NCBI GenBank assembly: GCA_018304985.1
Contig: JAGVWP010000006.1
Span: 1-34,278, forward strand
Source of the DNA: Candidatus Pacearchaeota archaeon
GTDB taxonomy: Archaea; Nanobdellota; Nanobdellia; Pacearchaeales; GW2011-AR1
DNA: 34,278 nt
Direction of reading: 5' to 3'
This document shows, in pieces, positions 31,901-34,278 of this stretch. Made by a program: the position numbers and the translations under genes. A model generated the notes under the pieces. That model saw nothing but the letters and a program-made list of their open reading frames with translations. It was not told the DNA's origin and made no database searches. Each line of letters opens with the position of its first letter. The first letter of the stretch is position 1.

Positions 31901-32006
31901 TAAGAAAAATTCATAAAGAAAACCTTGGCTATTAAAAGGAGATGTCATAAGAAGAACCTTGGCATTTAAAAGGAGAGTTCATAAAGAGAACCATTGGTTC
32001 TTTTTA
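31901..32006 (+). repeat. Three tandem copies of a 34-bp hairpin repeat
   Basis: The phrase TCATAA recurs at 31911, 31945 and 31979, a period of exactly 34 bp. Each unit has AAAAGGAGA-like sequence (less clear in the first), TCATAA(A)GA, and a G/AAACC-TT/ATT-GG stem. The last unit forms a full hairpin AGAACC-ATT-GGTTCT followed by a T-run. Single relatives are at 6090 and 23321. Within 31796-32145 (350 bp) no gene is seen; the rest is this array and the 83-bp repeat. Confidence 0.75.
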
Positions 32007-32060
32007 TTAAGTAACTTACATTGATAAATTATGTAAGAATATGGTATGATTTAAAATTAC

Positions 32061-32143
32061 TCTCCCTTCTCTCCACCTTCAAAAATTTTCTCCCTTCAGA
32101 AATAAAAAACTATAATCTAAAAACAATTGCTTGATAATTTTCA
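32061..32143. repeat. 83-bp direct repeat, left copy (relic 3' end of gene 33755)
   Basis: Aligned without gaps to 33706-33788, 73 of 83 bases match. On the minus strand it encodes a relic ENYQAIVFRL-stop corresponding to the C-terminus ENYQAVVFGL-stop of gene 33755-34135, then the same downstream flank. The two copies bracket ATPase 4, copying the arrangement seen at lhr. Confidence 0.88.
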
Positions 32144-32145
32144 TT

Positions 32146-33510
32146 TTATAAAGCGTGTCTTTTTGCAATTCCCTTATTAACTTTTCTTCCTATGTCTAAA
32201 GCATCCTCTTCTTTAAGTTTGCTTTTTGATAATATTTTATCCATCATTTCAAGCTTGCTTTCTTCTAAGAGCCATTTCCAGACAGGTTTTACAATAACTT
32301 GCTTATTTCTTTTTAATGCTATTTCTTCTTCTTGGTCATAAGTTAAAATTAAGCCTTTTTTTAATTTGAATTTATCCATAGCTTCAGTTAATCCTGTAAT
32401 TTCTCTCTCCCTATTATCTCTTGTCAGTTCATAACAACATTGAATAACCTGAGTAATTTTAGCCCCATCTTTAATTACAAAATCACATTCTTTTTTATCT
32501 GAATAATAGTATGTCTCTTTTGCCCTTCTTTTTAATTCTATAAAGGTAATATTCTCAAGAAGTTTGCCATTATCTGGAGTAAATCTAAAACCGAGATATT
32601 TCGCTAAGCCATTGTCAATACAATAAACTTTCTTGTTATAATACATCTGCTTTCTTAGAGAATAATCAAACTTTGGGACTAAGAAAAGAAGAAAACTATT
32701 TTCTAAATAGTCAAAATAATCTTTTATAGTTGTTGAGCTTCCAAGACCAAGAATTTTCTTTATCGAATTGAAACTTATTTCCTTAGAGATATTATTGATA
32801 GCAAGATTAACTAACTCTTTGAGACTCTTTTCATTCGGTATTTTGTATCTTACTAAAATATCTCTATAGACTATATTTTCGTAAAGAGTCTTTAAATAAT
32901 CTACATTTAGCTCTCTAAGATATTCGGGAAATCCACCATTAATGAAATAGTCTGAAAAATTCTTTTTTATTTTTGCTCGTGATGTAGTAAGATATGCTGA
33001 CTTTTCATCAAGTTCAAATTTCTTTAGAGATAAAAACTCTTTAAATGAAAAAGGAAACATTTGTAGCATGAGATACCTTCCCGTAAGATGAGTCCCAAGC
33101 TCTCTGCTTAACATAGAAGCATTTGATCCAGTTATAAATACTTTTTTTCTCTCATCATACAATCTTCTGACAAATCGTTCCCACATAGGAATATTTTGTA
33201 TTTCATCAAAATAGAATATTTTCTTTTCTCCATATAATTCTATGAACAATTCTTCTAATATTTTGAAGTCTTCAATTTTAAAATTAATTAATCGTTCATC
33301 ATCAAAGTTAAGGTAATATCCATGATATTTTTTTCTTATCTGAGACAATAATGTAGATTTCCCGCATCTCCTTATTCCTGAAATAATTATCACAAAATCA
33401 TTTTGTATATATGATTCGACTTTGGAAAATATCTCTCTATCTACTAAGTTCTCCTGCTCTTGCCTGTTGTTTTGGTCAAGTATTACTTCCTTTAATTCTG
33501 TTCTATTCAT
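32146..33510 (-). CDS. DUF4143-type AAA ATPase 4, with C-terminal extension
   Basis: A 454-residue protein. Walker A GIRRCGKSTLLSQ (about 45-57), INFKIEDFKI, Walker B IFYFDEIQNI, TGSNASMLSRELGTHLTGR, DUF4143 elements VYCIDNGLAKYLGF, LENITFIELKRR, ECDFVIKDG, IQCCYELTRDNRERE. It reaches VWKWLLEES, where ATPases 2 and 3 stop, but continues for about 37 residues (MDKILSKSKLKEEDALDIG, then RKVNKGIAKRHAL). That tail resembles the N-terminus of archaeal VapB-type antitoxins; the resemblance is from memory. Its promoter has TATA-like TTTATAAAGG and an adjacent inverted repeat at 33541-33561. Confidence 0.88.
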   Translation of the reverse strand: MNRTELKEVILDQNNRQEQENLVDREIFSKVESYIQNDFVIIISGIRRCGKSTLLSQIRKKYHGYYLNFDDERLINFKIEDFKILEELFIELYGEKKIFYFDEIQNIPMWERFVRRLYDERKKVFITGSNASMLSRELGTHLTGRYLMLQMFPFSFKEFLSLKKFELDEKSAYLTTSRAKIKKNFSDYFINGGFPEYLRELNVDYLKTLYENIVYRDILVRYKIPNEKSLKELVNLAINNISKEISFNSIKKILGLGSSTTIKDYFDYLENSFLLFLVPKFDYSLRKQMYYNKKVYCIDNGLAKYLGFRFTPDNGKLLENITFIELKRRAKETYYYSDKKECDFVIKDGAKITQVIQCCYELTRDNREREITGLTEAMDKFKLKKGLILTYDQEEEIALKRNKQVIVKPVWKWLLEESKLEMMDKILSKSKLKEEDALDIGRKVNKGIAKRHAL

Positions 33511-33540
33511 GTTTTTATTATGTTTAAGGCCTTTATAAAC

Positions 33541-33561
33541 ATTTCCATTGATAATGGAAAT
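33541..33561. promoter_or_regulatory. Inverted repeat at promoter of ATPase 4
   Basis: ATTTCCATT (33541-33549) and AATGGAAAT (33553-33561) form perfect 9-bp arms with a 3-bp spacer, immediately upstream of the minus-strand TATA-like TTTATAAAGG. A half-site ATTTCCAC follows at about 33575-33582. The arms differ from those of the other three ATPases. Confidence 0.65.
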
Positions 33562-33705
33562 ATAAGCTATATTATTTCCACTACTAATAGAATATAAACA
33601 ATAGTTTTAAGAGCATAATATTATGGTTTGGCTAACATAAGGAGCCTTTTGGTAAATAGAATTACCTTTTCTTCAACCAGAAAAATGTGTTAATAAAATT
33701 TTTAT

Positions 33706-33788
33706 TCTCCCTTCTCTCCGCCCTCAAAAATTTCATCACTTTAGAAATAAAAGATTATAATCCAAAAACAACTGCTTGATAATTTTCA
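33706..33788. repeat. 83-bp direct repeat, right copy (3' end of gene 33755)
   Basis: The resident copy: the last ~11 codons of gene 33755-34135 plus its downstream flank (CTCCCTTCTCTCC block). It matches 32061-32143 at 73 of 83 positions. ATPase 4 and its promoter lie between the copies. Confidence 0.88.
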
Positions 33789-34135
33789 GGAGATAAAGTA
33801 GCACCAGTTAATTTAATCTTCAGTCCTTTTTTAGTCATTAAATCAAAAGATTTTTGAGTAATTGGAACTAATCCTAAAACATCAGGTTCTTTTGATTTTT
33901 CTTCAATAAAAGCTTCCAAATTATTATTTGGGATTTCACGCCCCTGAGAAAAATGTATTGCTATTGTACCTTCCCCAACTGGAAAGGTATTATATCTTGT
34001 ATCTGAAACAATATAAACCTTACCCTTAGCTTTACGTTCGCTTGGCATCACTAATGATTGAACAGCAAAATTCGTTCCATACACCATTGTTTCTTCTTCA
34101 GTCATTTCTCTAGTAACTTGATTTTCTATTGTCAT
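33755..34135 (-). CDS. Orphan protein, 3' end used as insertion site
   Basis: A 126-residue soluble protein starting MTIENQVTREMTEEE, without signal, membrane segment or recognised motif. It has mixed alpha/beta character (GKVYIVSDTRYNTFPVGEG). The TATA-like AGTATAAAAAGTA on the minus strand near 34153-34165 is about 25 nt from the ATG. Its final codons and downstream flank are duplicated at 32061-32143 on the far side of ATPase 4. The resident end is intact, so any insertion restored the gene. Confidence 0.7.
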   Translation of the reverse strand: MTIENQVTREMTEEETMVYGTNFAVQSLVMPSERKAKGKVYIVSDTRYNTFPVGEGTIAIHFSQGREIPNNNLEAFIEEKSKEPDVLGLVPITQKSFDLMTKKGLKIKLTGATLSPENYQAVVFGL

Positions 34136-34217
34136 GAAAATCCCATAAATTAGTACTTTTTATACTTTTCTATATTGATAGCATTGCGTATATATTATTT
34201 AATTTTATTAAAATAAG

Positions 34218-34245
34218 ATAATCTTGCTCTGTTATGCAAGATTAT
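34218..34245. promoter_or_regulatory. 10-8-10 inverted repeat at right edge
   Basis: ATAATCTTGC (34218-34227) and GCAAGATTAT (34236-34245) are perfect 10-bp arms with an 8-bp spacer. The geometry equals that of the repeat upstream of ATPase 3 (19013-19040), with different arms. It could be an operator for a gene beyond the window or part of the promoter region of gene 33755. Confidence 0.45.
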
Positions 34246-34278
34246 TCTTGCACTAATTTGAACAAATTTACTATGGCA

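Noticed and set aside
31901-32006. Possible CRISPR array (three regular units)
   Set aside because: The 34-bp period leaves no unique spacers, since the units are similar along their whole length; no cas1/cas2 nearby.

Overview
The window is strongly A+T-rich by eye and comes from an archaeon. It carries archaeal aIF5B, an archaeal-type S10, SerRS, a long-variable-arm tRNA-Ser without an encoded CCA, an Lhr-type helicase and AbrB-type regulators. Many start codons sit about 25 nt downstream of a TATA-like box (for example 401, 5156, 5768, 6481, 19260, 31432), so much of the mRNA is probably leaderless. Monocistronic housekeeping genes mixed with many orphan small proteins suggest a small-genome DPANN-type lineage (Pacearchaeota/Woesearchaeota-like). 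That placement is an inference.

Layout. 1-5000: a transposase tail, two small Cys-rich proteins, a surface protein, a rhomboid that lacks its last catalytic helix, a methyltransferase and aIF5B. 5100-9100: orphan genes, a Cas4-like nuclease, a MazEF pair and a small phosphatase. 9129-21250: an accessory region built into and around a broken lhr gene. 21248-31300: mostly housekeeping genes (metallophosphoesterase, patatin, ABC exporter, tRNA-Ser, thymidylate kinase, S10, SerRS, alpha/beta hydrolase). 31400-34278: small orphan genes and a second ATPase insertion.

The most interesting structure is a set of four DUF4143-type AAA ATPases (9162, 14696, 17701, 32146; all minus) lying between direct duplications of host sequence. 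The last ~50 bp of lhr plus ~27 bp of its downstream flank recur as relics, so that ATPase, AbiE-like toxin-antitoxin, and ATPase modules form a tandem array separated by lhr 3' ends (14606, 16166, 17611, 19120). The coding differences between the lhr tails are synonymous until the last copy degenerates at its end. Independently, ATPase 32146 lies between two 83-bp copies (73/83 identical) of the 3' end of gene 33755, and ATPase 9162 plus a neighbour lie between two 44-bp copies of the lhr promoter region. Each ATPase has its own unrelated inverted repeat at its promoter, as toxin-antitoxin operons do. I read this as gene-end-targeted, modular acquisition of defence/addiction-like ATPase units. 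No integrase is visible next to them, so the mechanism is unknown.

Other points: a 38-bp identical promoter block shared by two orphan genes and, in diverged form, by a third; paired hairpins between the divergent rps10 and serS genes that may be an RNA gene; and several dispersed hairpin repeats. lhr and the COG1407-like phosphoesterase, often neighbours in archaea, are here pushed about 6.5 kb apart by the array.
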